A stretch of 64,000 nt of DNA from Capilliphycus salinus (GCF_047276495.1 NZ_CP178543.1:6014001-6078000); one strand, 5' to 3'. Positions 1 through 8,845 are shown, counted from the first letter of the stretch. The notes: generated from the letters alone by a model not told the origin. Program-made: numbers and translations.

Positions 1-1283
1 ATATTTGATTGATGATTTCTTATATCTTGATTCGGATAAAGGGTTTTATGCACCAGCAAAGTGATTAAAACGGTATAAACTCCTTTTTGATTTTGAACAT
101 TTTGAGCAATTTCTTTAACAAAGTTATGATAGGCTTCTGGTATTGTTCTCTTAATCCGAGCAATATCTTCTGTATCATCGTAAGCTTGAAGTAATTTTTC
201 TTTGTGATTCATAAGATTCAGCCCTAAAATTTCAAGTTGAATACTTTCAGACGAATTATTAAAGGAATTTTTTAAATTAATACAGTCACTATTGTCAATT
301 AAATTTTGTTTTTCGAGTTGAACCGCCAGTTCATAAATCATCGGAATACAAACAGAATTACCAATTTGTTTATAGCATTCTGCTAGACTCGGGTGAATTT
401 TAAAATCCGAGGGAAATCCCATAATTTTATAACACTCATTAATCGTTAATTTACGAACAGCATTTTCTTGGGGTAAGTAAATAAAAAATCTTCCTGATGT
501 TTCCTGAGACGGTAAGGTAGGATGAACACCCTCAACAGAATAAATTCGATTGGGTTGTCGATGAACTCTAGAAAGATGTTCTGTATTGGGTCTAATGCCT
601 TTTTTCCAGATATTTTTATTGCGATAACCGACAAATAATAATCCAGAATCTTGAGATTTAGGATTCTCAATTAACGTGTATTCACTGGGATGTAAATATT
701 CAAAATTTCCCGTTTTATCTAAGAAACTTAATAAAGAGGGAAAAGGTGATAGGGTTTGAACTAAATTAAAGTTAAATTTTTTATTTAGCGTGCCAAAAAT
801 TACAATACGTTCTCGATTTTGAGGGACTCCAAAATCTTTAGCATTCAAAATTTTATAATCTACTAAATACCCTAAATCTTCCAATGAATACAAAATAGTA
901 TCTAAGGTTTTACCCTGATTATGATGAACCAAATGCTTGACATTTTCCAAAAAAATTACTTTTGGCTTTTTGGCATCTATAATTTTACAGATATGAAAAA
1001 AAAGTGTTCCTCTCGTATCTTGGAAACCACTTCTTTTGCCACAAATACTAAAGGGTTGACAGGGGAAACCTGCTGTTAAAATGTCGTGATCGGGAATTTT
1101 ACTAATATCTATTTTAGATATATCTTTTTCAGGAATCTCTCCAAAATTTTGATAATAAACCTTTTGACAAGCCGGATTAATTTCACATGAATAAACGCAG
1201 CGATAGCCAGCTTTTTCCAGAGCGATGCGAAAACCACCAATACCCGCGAATAAATCTATAAAAGTGATAAGCTTGTCTATCAT
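1..1283 (-). CDS. DNA (cytosine-5) methyltransferase, apparently fused to a restriction endonuclease (3' end outside window)
   Basis: The ATG at 1283 opens a frame with no stop down to base 1 (about 427 codons). It methylates cytosine at C5 in DNA. Visible motifs: DLFAGIGG near residues 9-16 (SAM-binding motif I), G-F-P-C-Q-P-F-S with catalytic Cys at about 75 (motif IV), LENV (motif VI), PQNRERI (motif VIII), and IGNSV near 330 (motif X). The variable stretch at about 185-290 would be the target-recognition domain. A methyltransferase would end near residue 350, but the frame continues through Met358 (base 212) into a helical segment (YHNFVKEIAQN, KGVYTVLITLLVHK, NQDIRNHQ). To me this resembles the N-terminus of type II restriction endonucleases, so a single-chain restriction-modification enzyme is likely. 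The methyltransferase call is firm; the endonuclease part is inference from about 70 residues. Confidence 0.88.
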   Translation of the reverse strand, partial: MIDKLITFIDLFAGIGGFRIALEKAGYRCVYSCEINPACQKVYYQNFGEIPEKDISKIDISKIPDHDILTAGFPCQPFSICGKRSGFQDTRGTLFFHICKIIDAKKPKVIFLENVKHLVHHNQGKTLDTILYSLEDLGYLVDYKILNAKDFGVPQNRERIVIFGTLNKKFNFNLVQTLSPFPSLLSFLDKTGNFEYLHPSEYTLIENPKSQDSGLLFVGYRNKNIWKKGIRPNTEHLSRVHRQPNRIYSVEGVHPTLPSQETSGRFFIYLPQENAVRKLTINECYKIMGFPSDFKIHPSLAECYKQIGNSVCIPMIYELAVQLEKQNLIDNSDCINLKNSFNNSSESIQLEILGLNLMNHKEKLLQAYDDTEDIARIKRTIPEAYHNFVKEIAQNVQNQKGVYTVLITLLVHKTLYPNQDIRNHQSN

Positions 1284-1425
1284 TCCCTGGTTAAAGCCTC
1301 ATGTCAACTTAATCTTAACTCTTGATTTTAGGGATGACCAAGCTTTTTATTATAATTCAAAAAAGTTATTTATGCAAGATATAACATTCTCGCTATACTT
1401 ATCTCTGTAGACGGGGTAGAAATAA

Positions 1426-1460
1426 TAGAGACGCAATTATACAACGCCTCTACTATTTTT
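1426..1460 (-). terminator. Probable rho-independent terminator of the GGCT-like gene
   Basis: An imperfect hairpin has arms TAGAG.CG at 1426-1433 and CG.CTCTA at 1445-1452 around an 11-base loop. On the minus strand it is followed by a T-rich tract. It lies just past the stop of the minus-strand gene that ends at 1473. Confidence 0.45.
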
Positions 1461-1472
1461 CCAGTTCCCAAT

Positions 1473-2054
1473 TTAAGCCGAACGCAACCAAGGGGATTGA
1501 ATTTGAAATTGCTGCTGTTGAAGTTTGTGCATATGTTCAAACAATTTCCAGCAATATTCTTGAGTCAGTCCACAAGTCACCGCACCCCGGAGAACCACAT
1601 TAAAATACCAATCATTGGGAGCAAGTTCTTCTGGTAACTTATTAATCACCGTGTAAGTGCGAACATTAGTGTATAATTGACCGGAAGCATAAACTTCAAT
1701 CAGTTCCGGTTGATAACCGCCAACGTGAATCCCGCGTTCGGCATCAAAACGAACCTCTTCGCGCTGATCGAGTAGATCCCTCATTCGTTGAGGAAGCAGA
1801 TAAAGAACCCCTTCGACAGAAGAAAGAGGATCTTTAACCACATCAAGCGCCCCGCAATTTCGACGTTGCGATCGCCGATAAAAACCGAGTCGATAGCCTG
1901 AAAGAATAGCCGGACCGATAACATATTGATAAGTTGATTCTCCCATGGTTCGCTGTAAATCCACCGGACACATACAGGAACCATAAGCAAAATAATAAAA
2001 CATCTCCTCAATCTGAGATTGATGTGTGAATCCCCACTTTGGATCGACGCTCAA
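1473..2054 (-). CDS. Gamma-glutamylcyclotransferase-like protein (AIG2/GGCT fold)
   Basis: The protein opens with YFAYGSCMCPVDLQ, the signature loop of the GGCT/AIG2 family. That family cyclises gamma-glutamyl amines or peptides to 5-oxoproline and is part of glutathione turnover. A later E-V-Y region and about 190 residues in total fit the family. An open frame exists from a TTG at 2072. I prefer the TTG at 2054 because a perfect AAGGAGG lies 5 bases upstream of it; the ATG at 2003 has its purine-rich stretch directly abutting and would be poorly spaced. The gene stands alone and is followed by a hairpin. The cytosolic role and the exact substrate are inferred from the fold only. Confidence 0.72.
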   Translation of the reverse strand: MSVDPKWGFTHQSQIEEMFYYFAYGSCMCPVDLQRTMGESTYQYVIGPAILSGYRLGFYRRSQRRNCGALDVVKDPLSSVEGVLYLLPQRMRDLLDQREEVRFDAERGIHVGGYQPELIEVYASGQLYTNVRTYTVINKLPEELAPNDWYFNVVLRGAVTCGLTQEYCWKLFEHMHKLQQQQFQIQSPWLRSA

Positions 2055-2059
2055 CTTAA

Positions 2060-2066
2060 CCTCCTT
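2060..2066 (-). promoter_or_regulatory. Shine-Dalgarno that selects a TTG start
   Basis: AAGGAGG on the minus strand lies 5 bases before the TTG at 2054. It decides the start of the GGCT-like gene, which has no well-spaced ATG. Confidence 0.5.
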
Positions 2067-2429
2067 CTCCAATCAACCCAACCCTTTCTAGAAAACCAAA
2101 AATTCCTCGACTCTGCTGATTTACCCGAGAACAAGCCGTATGGGAAAGACAAATCATCGATAAACAGTAAAGCAATGACCCCTCAAGATCGAGATCCATC
2201 GAGTCGAAATATCTATCTTTAGGAACTTGTGCTATTCTAGCAAGTCCAAACTCAAGGATACAATTTCAACCCGATGATTGGCAGATTAAATCGATACAGA
2301 TTTATGGGCAACTAAGACAATTCTTAGAGAACTCACTCTGTCAGGAGTCATAATCTGTGATATGATTCTCTAGCTTAAGGCTAAGTATCGATAGCCCAAG
2401 GTTCGTTCGACTTCCTCACTGTGTTAGGC
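2067..2429. other. Intergenic region between divergent genes, with a short open frame
   Basis: Apart from promoter space for the two divergent genes I see no recognised element. A stop-to-stop frame at 2171-2353 (plus) encodes about 60 residues with a plausible protein-like tail, but it has no good start or family match. It may be a gene remnant. Confidence 0.3.
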
Positions 2430-4328
2430 ATGGGAAAAACATTATTGTTGCGCTGGCTCTTCCCCAGTTTAGTCAGTCTATTTTTACTCGTCTCTCCGAG
2501 CGAAGCGGCTCAACTGCAATTCTGGCGATATGAGACCGAGCAGAATCGACTCTCTTTTACAACTCAAGGAGGAGTACAACCCCAAGCTTCTCTACTCTCC
2601 AACCCCACCCGTTTGGTGATTGACTTACCCGGAACCACCCTGGGAAACGTCACCCGCAAACAATCTTTTGGGGGAGTAATTCGAGAAATTCGGATCGGTC
2701 AGTTCGACGCCCAAACCGCCCGGATCGTGGTTGAACTGGCCGATGGATACACCCTCGATCCCCAAATGGTACAATTTCGGGGCTTATCTCCGAGCGAGTG
2801 GACGGTACAAATTCCCTCGCCCCAACCGATAGGCGGCCCAAGCAGCCCACCAACGGCCAGCCGTTCGGTAGACGTTCGGCCCCAAACGCCTCCAACCCCC
2901 GCCCCTTCAAGACAAGCGGCGGTTCAACCTCGACCGACGACCAGCCAAACCGCTGTTGATGACGTGGAAGTGCGCGATGACGGGATTGTGCTGCATACCA
3001 GCGGCCAAATGCCTCAAATCGAATTTAAGCGCAGTCAGGATGGCACCTGGATGACGGTTGACGTTTTGGGAGCGACTTTAGCCTCGCAGTCGAGTAGCTT
3101 CCGTCAACGGGTCAGCAAAGATGGGGTTACGGTTAGCCAAGTCACCCAACTCTCCAACTCGCCCCCGGTGGTGCGGGTGATCATGAGTACCCCCAACACC
3201 CGACAAAATTGGGAAGCTCGACCCTCGGCCGGCGGCGTGGCGATTTGGCCTTCCGGCAGTACGCCGCCTGCGATTCAAGTTTCAACAGGTTTGGCGACCA
3301 TTCAATCGATTGAACTCCAAAATCAGACTTATTTTGTTGTTAAAGCGGACCAACCCCTAAACTACACGCACGGTTGGGATCGAGAAACGGGAGCCTATGG
3401 GATTACCTTTTTTTCGGCCAAACTCCCGGAAAATATTCAACTCCCTCAACGGGAAGTCGGCGGCCCGATTCTGTCCACGCGAATTCGTCAGGAAGACCCG
3501 GAAACCTTTACCCTTTTGGTTGAACCGGCAACTCGGGTGAAAATCGGACAGCCGACCCAAAATAGCGCCGAACAGCTTGTTTTCCCGATGGGGATTAATT
3601 TGGCTTCGGTGCCGCCGGTTCCTCCCCCGTCTCAACCCTCGCCTCAACCGCCTGCAAATACGACTCCGCCTCCGAGAAGCCCCAGACCGCTTTTACCGCC
3701 CCGTCAATCTCCCCCTTCTCCCCGTCCGCTGCCGTTTCCGCCCCGACCGGTGGGTTCGGGTCAGCCGAATCTCCCCCAAGTTCCTCAAGGACGGGTGGTG
3801 GTGATGATTGACCCCGGACATGGGGGCAGCGATTCCGGTGCTGTTGGTGTGGGTGGGTTGCGAGAAAAAGATATTGTGATGCCGATTTCTCAGCAGGTCG
3901 CCCAAATTTTAGAACAGAATGGGGTGAGTGCGGTGATGACTCGGACTGATGACCGCACGGTGGAACTTGAACCCCGCGTACAGATGGCGAACCGTTTGGG
4001 GGCGACTTTGTTTGTGAGTATTCACGCGAATGCGGCTTATCGGGCGGGTGCAAATGGGATTGAAACGTTTTATTATCAGACGGGTTATTCTTTGGCCGGC
4101 TACATTCAAAATAGTATTTTGACAAATTTCAATATGACCAACCGGGGGGTTAAACAGGCGAGGTTTTATGTGTTGCGAAATACCTCGATGCCTTCGGTTT
4201 TGGTGGAAGTGGGTTTTGTGACGAATACTTATGATGCCAGTATTTTAGCCGACCCCGCCCAACGTAGTCGCATGGCTCAAGCGATCGCCCAAGGGATTTT
4301 ACAATATTTAAAAGCGGGAGGCTATTAA
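2430..4328 (+). CDS. amiC: N-acetylmuramoyl-L-alanine amidase with AMIN domains (AmiC type)
   Basis: A zinc amidase that cuts the amide between N-acetylmuramic acid and the stem peptide of peptidoglycan. In order: a signal peptide (hydrophobic core FPSLVSLFLLVSPSEA), an AMIN domain (about 30-135) that targets the envelope, a second AMIN-like region (about 180-390), a Pro-rich linker (about 395-450), and a C-terminal Amidase_3 domain. Zinc ligands and catalytic residues are visible: His in DPGHGG (about 464), Glu in LREKD, His in SIHAN (about 532) and the catalytic Glu in VEVGF (about 593). The open frame starts at a GTG at 2421; I chose the ATG at 2430 because it begins the signal peptide directly. 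Cyanobacterial AmiC homologues act in cell separation and in making the nanopores that septal junctions use. The stand-alone context is consistent with that. Confidence 0.93.
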   Translation: MGKTLLLRWLFPSLVSLFLLVSPSEAAQLQFWRYETEQNRLSFTTQGGVQPQASLLSNPTRLVIDLPGTTLGNVTRKQSFGGVIREIRIGQFDAQTARIVVELADGYTLDPQMVQFRGLSPSEWTVQIPSPQPIGGPSSPPTASRSVDVRPQTPPTPAPSRQAAVQPRPTTSQTAVDDVEVRDDGIVLHTSGQMPQIEFKRSQDGTWMTVDVLGATLASQSSSFRQRVSKDGVTVSQVTQLSNSPPVVRVIMSTPNTRQNWEARPSAGGVAIWPSGSTPPAIQVSTGLATIQSIELQNQTYFVVKADQPLNYTHGWDRETGAYGITFFSAKLPENIQLPQREVGGPILSTRIRQEDPETFTLLVEPATRVKIGQPTQNSAEQLVFPMGINLASVPPVPPPSQPSPQPPANTTPPPRSPRPLLPPRQSPPSPRPLPFPPRPVGSGQPNLPQVPQGRVVVMIDPGHGGSDSGAVGVGGLREKDIVMPISQQVAQILEQNGVSAVMTRTDDRTVELEPRVQMANRLGATLFVSIHANAAYRAGANGIETFYYQTGYSLAGYIQNSILTNFNMTNRGVKQARFYVLRNTSMPSVLVEVGFVTNTYDASILADPAQRSRMAQAIAQGILQYLKAGGY

Positions 4329-4329
4329 C

Positions 4330-4575
4330 AGTGAACAGTTTACAGTGAACAGTGACCCTCCGGGAACGTCCGTTGCTTCGCGACTATTCCGCCAAGTCAG
4401 CACTGCCTCACCAGTTATTAGTGAATAGGGTAAGGGGTAAAGGGTAAGGGGTAAGGGGTAAGAGGCAATTCTGTAGGCGAAGCTGACTACGGAACGCGCT
4501 TACTCCTAACTCCTGACGACTGACATCACGACTTTTGCCTTTTGCCTGTTGCCTCTTGCCTGTTGCCTATTCCCG
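4330..4575. repeat. Short tandemly repeated repetitive (STRR-like) intergenic DNA
   Basis: The region has runs of near-heptamer units: ACAGTGA-type copies at 4331-4355, G-G-G-T-A-A-G copies at 4428-4462, and T-T-G-C-C-T-G/C copies at 4535-4570. A CAGTTATTAGTGA motif sits at about 4411. Degenerate heptamer arrays are characteristic of cyanobacterial intergenic DNA. No gene is evident. Confidence 0.7.
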
Positions 4576-4941
4576 TTATCGCGTGAGATTTTTCTCTTGA
4601 AATTCTCGCTCGGTTTCTATTTCTTTGCCGAGAAAGTAGTTGAGGAAAGTCCGAATAATGGCGATCGCGGCTAACTTCGCTAAGGCTTGTAAGGAGGGAG
4701 CAATGGTTGTGGCTAAAATATCGGCTCCCAACTGAAATTCTAAGGCGAGCGCCAACCAAGATGCCAAACACAATCGCAGTCTAAAAAAGGGCAAATCTCG
4801 CAAGACAGAAGGGTGACGAATTACGAATTTGAGGGTGGCGAGTAAGCCAATAATAATACAAAAAACTGAAATGCCTTCTAGTATAATTCTTGTGAAGGAG
4901 ACAATGACAGATAACCCGTTTTCTAGTAGCTCAATTCCCAT
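4576..4941 (-). CDS. DUF1622 family membrane protein
   Basis: This small integral membrane protein has two to three hydrophobic segments (ISVFCIIIGLLATLKF, LCLASWLALALEFQ, LAAIAIIRTFLNYFL). The FQLGADILATTIAPS and IAIIRTFLNYFL blocks are what I recognise as the DUF1622 signature. A longer frame starts at 5007, but the extra 22 residues are polar and unlike the family, and usual members of about 120 residues begin near M-G-I-E-L-L; hence the start at 4941. The function is unknown. It sits between an STRR repeat region and a hypothetical gene on the same strand. Confidence 0.7.
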   Translation of the reverse strand: MGIELLENGLSVIVSFTRIILEGISVFCIIIGLLATLKFVIRHPSVLRDLPFFRLRLCLASWLALALEFQLGADILATTIAPSLQALAKLAAIAIIRTFLNYFLGKEIETEREFQEKNLTR

Positions 4942-5053
4942 GTTAAATCGGTTCTGGTTAATCGGATTTATACTCAAACCGTAGTGTGAGGGCGGGGTTT
5001 CTGTCAAAGGGTTGAGCGAACTTTTACCCTTAAACCGATCCGATTTAGGGCAA

Positions 5054-5434
5054 TTATAATCCTAAACTCACAGTAGCCGGAACTTGTTCGCTTTTGCGAG
5101 TTTCAAGTTCGGCCACGAGGTTTTCTCCGCTGCGATGGGCTTCCCAAGGGCCTGAAAAACGGGTGTCAATATTCCAAGTTCCTTGGATGTAGTTTTCTTC
5201 CTCAGAAATCGTACCCACATAGTTGATAGACTGGGGAGAAGTCATTAAGTAGCGTTTGGTAAAACTGACATTTCGTCCTGTTACCGTACCGCTCAAACGA
5301 GCTTCTCCTAAATCACTATCATCTAAAATACTACCGCTGAGGGTATTTCCACTTTGAACAAATGTGGCTTCAAAACGAGTCGGTTCTCCTTGTTGCCAGT
5401 AAGTGCCGAGCCAAGTTCCGCTTAAATCTGCCAT
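5054..5434 (-). CDS. Conserved hypothetical protein, beta-rich, 126 aa
   Basis: I do not recognise a characterised family. The sequence has no signal peptide or membrane helix. It reads as alternating short beta strands (SGTWLGTY, RFEATFVQSGNTLSGSI, ARLSGTVTGRNVSFTKRY, YVGTISEEENYIQGTW), with repeated S-G-T-x and G-T-W motifs as in small lipocalin- or avidin-like barrels. Such a ligand-binding fold is inference only. The gene lies on the same strand as its neighbours with about 50-bp gaps. Coding is supported by an uninterrupted frame with sensible composition. Confidence 0.6.
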   Translation of the reverse strand: MADLSGTWLGTYWQQGEPTRFEATFVQSGNTLSGSILDDSDLGEARLSGTVTGRNVSFTKRYLMTSPQSINYVGTISEEENYIQGTWNIDTRFSGPWEAHRSGENLVAELETRKSEQVPATVSLGL

Positions 5435-5485
5435 AAAGTTATCTTTGCTTCGATCAGTTTCTCACCGCCAATACTCACGCAGAAT

Positions 5486-6667
5486 TTAAAATAATTCCGA
5501 GTTTTGTTCGAGTCGATCGTTACAGATTTTCCCAAATAAAGTTTCGTAGGTTGTATCTGTAATACCACAAAAACTAATCGCTTGCCAAACCCAATTTTGG
5601 GTTCGCGGAGACAGAAGCTGACTGTCGGTAATATTAATTAGTCTCAAACTGGCTGAATCTTTAAATTGACTGGCTTGTTGGTCCAACCGCAGCAACGAAC
5701 CGGATTCGTTGGTTCGATACACCCAACGTTCTCGTCCGCTAACAATTTTAACTTGCCATCCGGGTACGAGCGCCAGGGTACACAGGGTTCCCGGTTCACC
5801 CAGTCCCAAACAGCCATCGGGCCAAGTCTCGGATTGCGCCTCGACGATTCTTAGGGCAGAATGGGGTAAGCCGGAGCGGTTGGCGGCATCTTGAAAAACG
5901 GTGTTGGCGACCGAAACGGGTAAGTTGGAAACGCTTTGATTTGTTTCTAAACGAATCACTCGCCCGTTTAAATCGGTTCGGTACACCCAACTTTGACGGC
6001 CATTGGACACCACCACTCGCCAGCCTTCTACTAACATTTGACCGCACAATTCATCGGATTGGGCCAGTCCCAAACAGGTGTTTGGCCAGGTTTGGCGCTC
6101 GACGTCTGTTATGGTTAATTTCTCGGGAGATACCCCGGTCTGTTGGGACAATTCTTGACGAACCGCTTCGGCTACCCCTGAGGGTAACGAGTCCACTTGT
6201 TCCGGGGGATGGGCTTGGCTGTGAAGGTCATAGTTGACCAGCTTGACTTGAAGTTCAACCGGCGTTTTGGCTGTCTTTTTGTGGACGTGACGTTCAAAGA
6301 CTGGACTCGGTAAGACTTTATAGATGGACGGTTTTTCTGGACGATTGCAAGCCTCCGAGGGTTGACAAACTGAATTTTCGGTTTTATCTATAGGATCGGC
6401 TGACTGCTCAATCTGATTGATCGGTTGATCAGGAACAGATGAGTCAGATTGAGCAGAAACCGCGTGGCTTGTGCTAGCCACCGAGACAGAAGAAGGAGAG
6501 ACGAGTACACCAGCACTCTCAACTACGGTTTTGAGAAAAGCTGGGTAGGCTTGGATTGCCAAAACCCCAGTCAACATGAATGCTAAAATCAATGGACGGG
6601 GGTGCTTCTCGCCTTTGAATGGTTGAGTCCCTTTTGGTTTGGGAGGGCTAATTTTCATGGGAAGCAT
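5486..6667 (-). CDS. Membrane-anchored protein with two copies of an ~85-residue cyanobacterial repeat domain
   Basis: The N-terminus has a single hydrophobic segment (RPLILAFMLTGVLAIQAYPAFL) after a basic stretch, so the rest is probably outside the cytoplasm. Residues about 160-245 and 246-325 are two copies of the same module. Each has W-P-(N/D)-x-C-L-G-L, a second Cys about 10 residues later, a G-W-(R/Q)-V strand and W-V-Y-R-T ending in R-L. The paired cysteines could form a disulphide. The module recurs in cyanobacterial proteins of unknown function. The C-terminal 60 residues carry two more cysteines. No enzyme motif is visible. Confidence 0.65.
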   Translation of the reverse strand: MLPMKISPPKPKGTQPFKGEKHPRPLILAFMLTGVLAIQAYPAFLKTVVESAGVLVSPSSVSVASTSHAVSAQSDSSVPDQPINQIEQSADPIDKTENSVCQPSEACNRPEKPSIYKVLPSPVFERHVHKKTAKTPVELQVKLVNYDLHSQAHPPEQVDSLPSGVAEAVRQELSQQTGVSPEKLTITDVERQTWPNTCLGLAQSDELCGQMLVEGWRVVVSNGRQSWVYRTDLNGRVIRLETNQSVSNLPVSVANTVFQDAANRSGLPHSALRIVEAQSETWPDGCLGLGEPGTLCTLALVPGWQVKIVSGRERWVYRTNESGSLLRLDQQASQFKDSASLRLINITDSQLLSPRTQNWVWQAISFCGITDTTYETLFGKICNDRLEQNSELF

Positions 6668-7047
6668 CCGCTATCGCAGTTATACCAACGACAGACTTGG
6701 ATACCCTGTGAATTGTTTCCTCAGTTGAGACGTGACTTGCACTGCAACTGAGTTTGTTTATTAAGTTTTAACATCTCTCATTTTTGCTGAGGATGGGACA
6801 AACGTAACAAAAAGTTAAACAGTTGAGGGATATTTCTCGGTGAATCTGTATACCTTTACACTCTTGTATGGGATGCCATACACCTAACTTAGAGCCTATG
6901 CAAGCTGACTGAGGTTCTTTTTTCCAGAGTATCAAAGCCTATTTCATTATAACTGATAGACTTGATTATTGCCATCGATTAGAATTGAATATCGAGCCTG
7001 TGATCGCGATCGAGGGTAAAATTCTCTCTTGACTTGGAGGTCAACTG
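6668..7047. other. Divergent intergenic region
   Basis: It separates the minus-strand repeat-domain gene from the plus-strand vWA gene and must hold both promoters. A GGAGG Shine-Dalgarno at 7036-7040 serves the vWA gene. I find no clear operator, RNA or repeat beyond HIP1-like GATCGCGATCG near 7003-7013. Confidence 0.4.
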
Positions 7048-7680
7048 ATGGATGTGCTGTTGGAAGGGGGATCGAGTTTACAAGATCGTGACTATACTGT
7101 GATTATCGATCAAAGTCAGAGTATGTCGATTGTTGATCGTTTTGAACAAAAACCGCGATGGGAAATGATTCAAGAGTCTACTCTGGCTTTGACAACCCTT
7201 TGCGAACATTTTGACCCGGATGGAATTACGGTTTATTTATTTTCCGATCAGTTTCAACGATATGAAAAGGTGACTTCTCAACGAGTTGCCCAGATTTTTA
7301 AACACCATAAACCTGGCGGAAAAGCCAATTTAGCTGCGGTTCTTAAAGATGCCACTGATAATTATTTTGAACGGCGGGCGATGGAAATTTCTAAACCCAA
7401 TGGAGAATTAATTTTGGTGGTGACGGGGGGAGAAATTGAAGGCGCAGAAGCGGTTAAGCAAATTGTTATTAATGCGGCTAATCAATTGAGTCGCGATGAA
7501 GAATTGGGGATAGAATTTATTCAAGTCGGAGAAGATGCGGCTGTGACCCGGTTTTTTAAGGTGTTAGATCGGGAATTACAAATGGCGGGAGCCAAGTATG
7601 ATATTTGTAATACGGTCACGTTTGAGGATATGGAAGAAATGAGTTTGAGTGAGATTTTACTCCGGGCGATCGCCAATTAA
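7048..7680 (+). CDS. von Willebrand factor A (vWA) domain protein
   Basis: A stand-alone cytosolic vWA fold of 210 residues. The metal-ion-dependent adhesion site is visible as D21-x-S23-x-S25 in YTVIIDQSQSMS, with G-G-K-A-N-L and V-V-T-G-G-E as the usual later loops, although the canonical Thr and Asp of those loops are altered. Such domains mediate metal-dependent protein-protein contacts and often pair with kinases, phosphatases or MoxR ATPases. Directly downstream lies a broken Ser/Thr kinase-WD40 gene, a plausible former partner. The ATG is preceded by GGAGG 7 bases upstream. There is no signal peptide. Confidence 0.82.
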   Translation: MDVLLEGGSSLQDRDYTVIIDQSQSMSIVDRFEQKPRWEMIQESTLALTTLCEHFDPDGITVYLFSDQFQRYEKVTSQRVAQIFKHHKPGGKANLAAVLKDATDNYFERRAMEISKPNGELILVVTGGEIEGAEAVKQIVINAANQLSRDEELGIEFIQVGEDAAVTRFFKVLDRELQMAGAKYDICNTVTFEDMEEMSLSEILLRAIAN

Positions 7681-7875
7681 ACTGTTTGTTAACTGTTGGT
7701 GAGTTTTTCTCAGACTTTTAACGTTCTCGGTCGCCCGTTGCGTTTTTTTTATTAAACTTTTTTTAGGATAGTTTTTTGATGAAAAAAACGGCTGTTTTTA
7801 TCGAAAGAACAGCGCAAAAAAGCATAAGTTTTTAAAGCGTTTTGGGTTAATTTTTTATTTTCAAAACACAGGAAA

Positions 7876-8735
7876 ATGCTGGATCAACCCTTCGACCCAA
7901 ACCAAACACTCAAACAAAGATATCGCCCGATAAAATTACTCGGTCAAGGAAGTTTTGGTAAAACCTATTTGGCTGTTGACGAATACAAGCCCGAAAAATC
8001 TCTCTGTGTAATTCAACAATTCTACCCCATTTCTAACAATCAAGACCAGATTCATAAAGCCTCTCAACGATTTGAACTCGAAGCCATTCGCCTCGAACAA
8101 CTGGGTAAACTATTCGGACCAAACATCCCCAAATTGTCCTACTTTTATATCGGTTTCAAGAAGAAAATTATCAGTATATAGTCCAAGAATTTATTCAGGG
8201 TAAAAGTTTAAGCCAAATCGGATAAACCGAAGCCGTTTATAATGAAAACCCAATTCGTCATCTACTATTAAGTTTGCTTCTCGTCTGAGAATTTATTCAC
8301 TCCCATCATATTATTCATCGGGATATCAAACCCGCCAATTTAATCCATCATCCCAACGGACAGTTTGTTTTGGTGGATTTTGGCGCGTCTAAATTCGCAT
8401 TTGAGAGATATTAACGCGGTTGCTTTTTCCCCGGATGGAAATATTATGGCGAGTGGCAGTAGCGATCATACGATAAAATTGTGGCGGGTTCACACCCAAG
8501 AACTTGTACGGACTCTGCGGGGACATTCGGACTGGGTGAGAACGTTGTGTTTGAGTTGGGGAATTTCTCCGGCTTATCCCCTGATTTTAATTAGCGGAAG
8601 TGCCGACCAAACTTGAAAATTTGGGATGTAGAAACCGGTCAGGTTTTAGAAACTTTTGTGGCTCACCATACGCGATGTTAACACGATTGCGATCGCCAAC
8701 AACGGTCAAACTTTAATTAGTGGTGGGAGTGATAA
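7876..8735 (+). pseudogene. Degenerate serine/threonine kinase-WD40 gene
   Basis: An intact start gives 101 residues of a Hanks-type kinase N-lobe (RYRPIKLLGQGSFGKTYLAVD, a P-loop). The frame then breaks near 8155. In another frame the sequence continues as YIVQEFIQGKSLSQIG, a stop, then HSHHIIHRDIKPANLIHHP and VLVDFGASKF, the catalytic and DFG loops. Most of the C-lobe is missing, and a further shift near 8390 joins it to WD40 repeats (DINAVAFSPDG, DHTIKLW, GHSDWVRT, KIWDVETGQVL). In-frame stops interrupt the WD40 part, and a MITE follows at 8736. Decayed WD40 sequence may continue to about 8880. The intact ancestor would be a kinase fused to a beta-propeller, common in filamentous cyanobacteria. 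Confidence 0.85.
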
Positions 8736-8845
8736 TATAGCACTACGCCCAAGTCGTGAGGTCAGAAGTCACCAAGTCAGAAGTAGATGAAAAGAGGCTT
8801 TGCTGCTTTTACTAATGTCAAACACCGTGTCGGCGTAGTGCTATA
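8736..8845. mobile_element. MITE, 110 bp, with 14-bp perfect terminal inverted repeats
   Basis: TATAGCACTACGCC at 8736-8749 is exactly mirrored by GGCGTAGTGCTATA at 8832-8845. The outermost TA on each side could be the target duplication, as in IS630/Tc1-mariner-type elements. The interior has no coding capacity. It sits inside the WD40 part of the kinase pseudogene, between G-G-S-D-N and the decayed tail. Confidence 0.75.

Noticed and set aside
1225..1410. 61-codon plus-strand frame over the methyltransferase start
   Set aside because: Lies opposite the conserved methyltransferase N-terminus, has no family match and no Shine-Dalgarno.
2019..2222. 67-codon plus-strand frame upstream of amiC
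   Set aside because: Overlaps the GGCT-like gene's start and has no recognisable protein-like pattern.
3357..4125. Several minus-strand frames of 66-176 codons inside amiC
   Set aside because: They are the antisense of a GC-rich Pro-rich linker and of the amidase domain, with unnatural compositions.
4428..4462. Possible CRISPR-like repeats of G-G-G-T-A-A-G
   Set aside because: Units are about 7 bases and directly adjacent, with no spacers; they match cyanobacterial STRR repeats.
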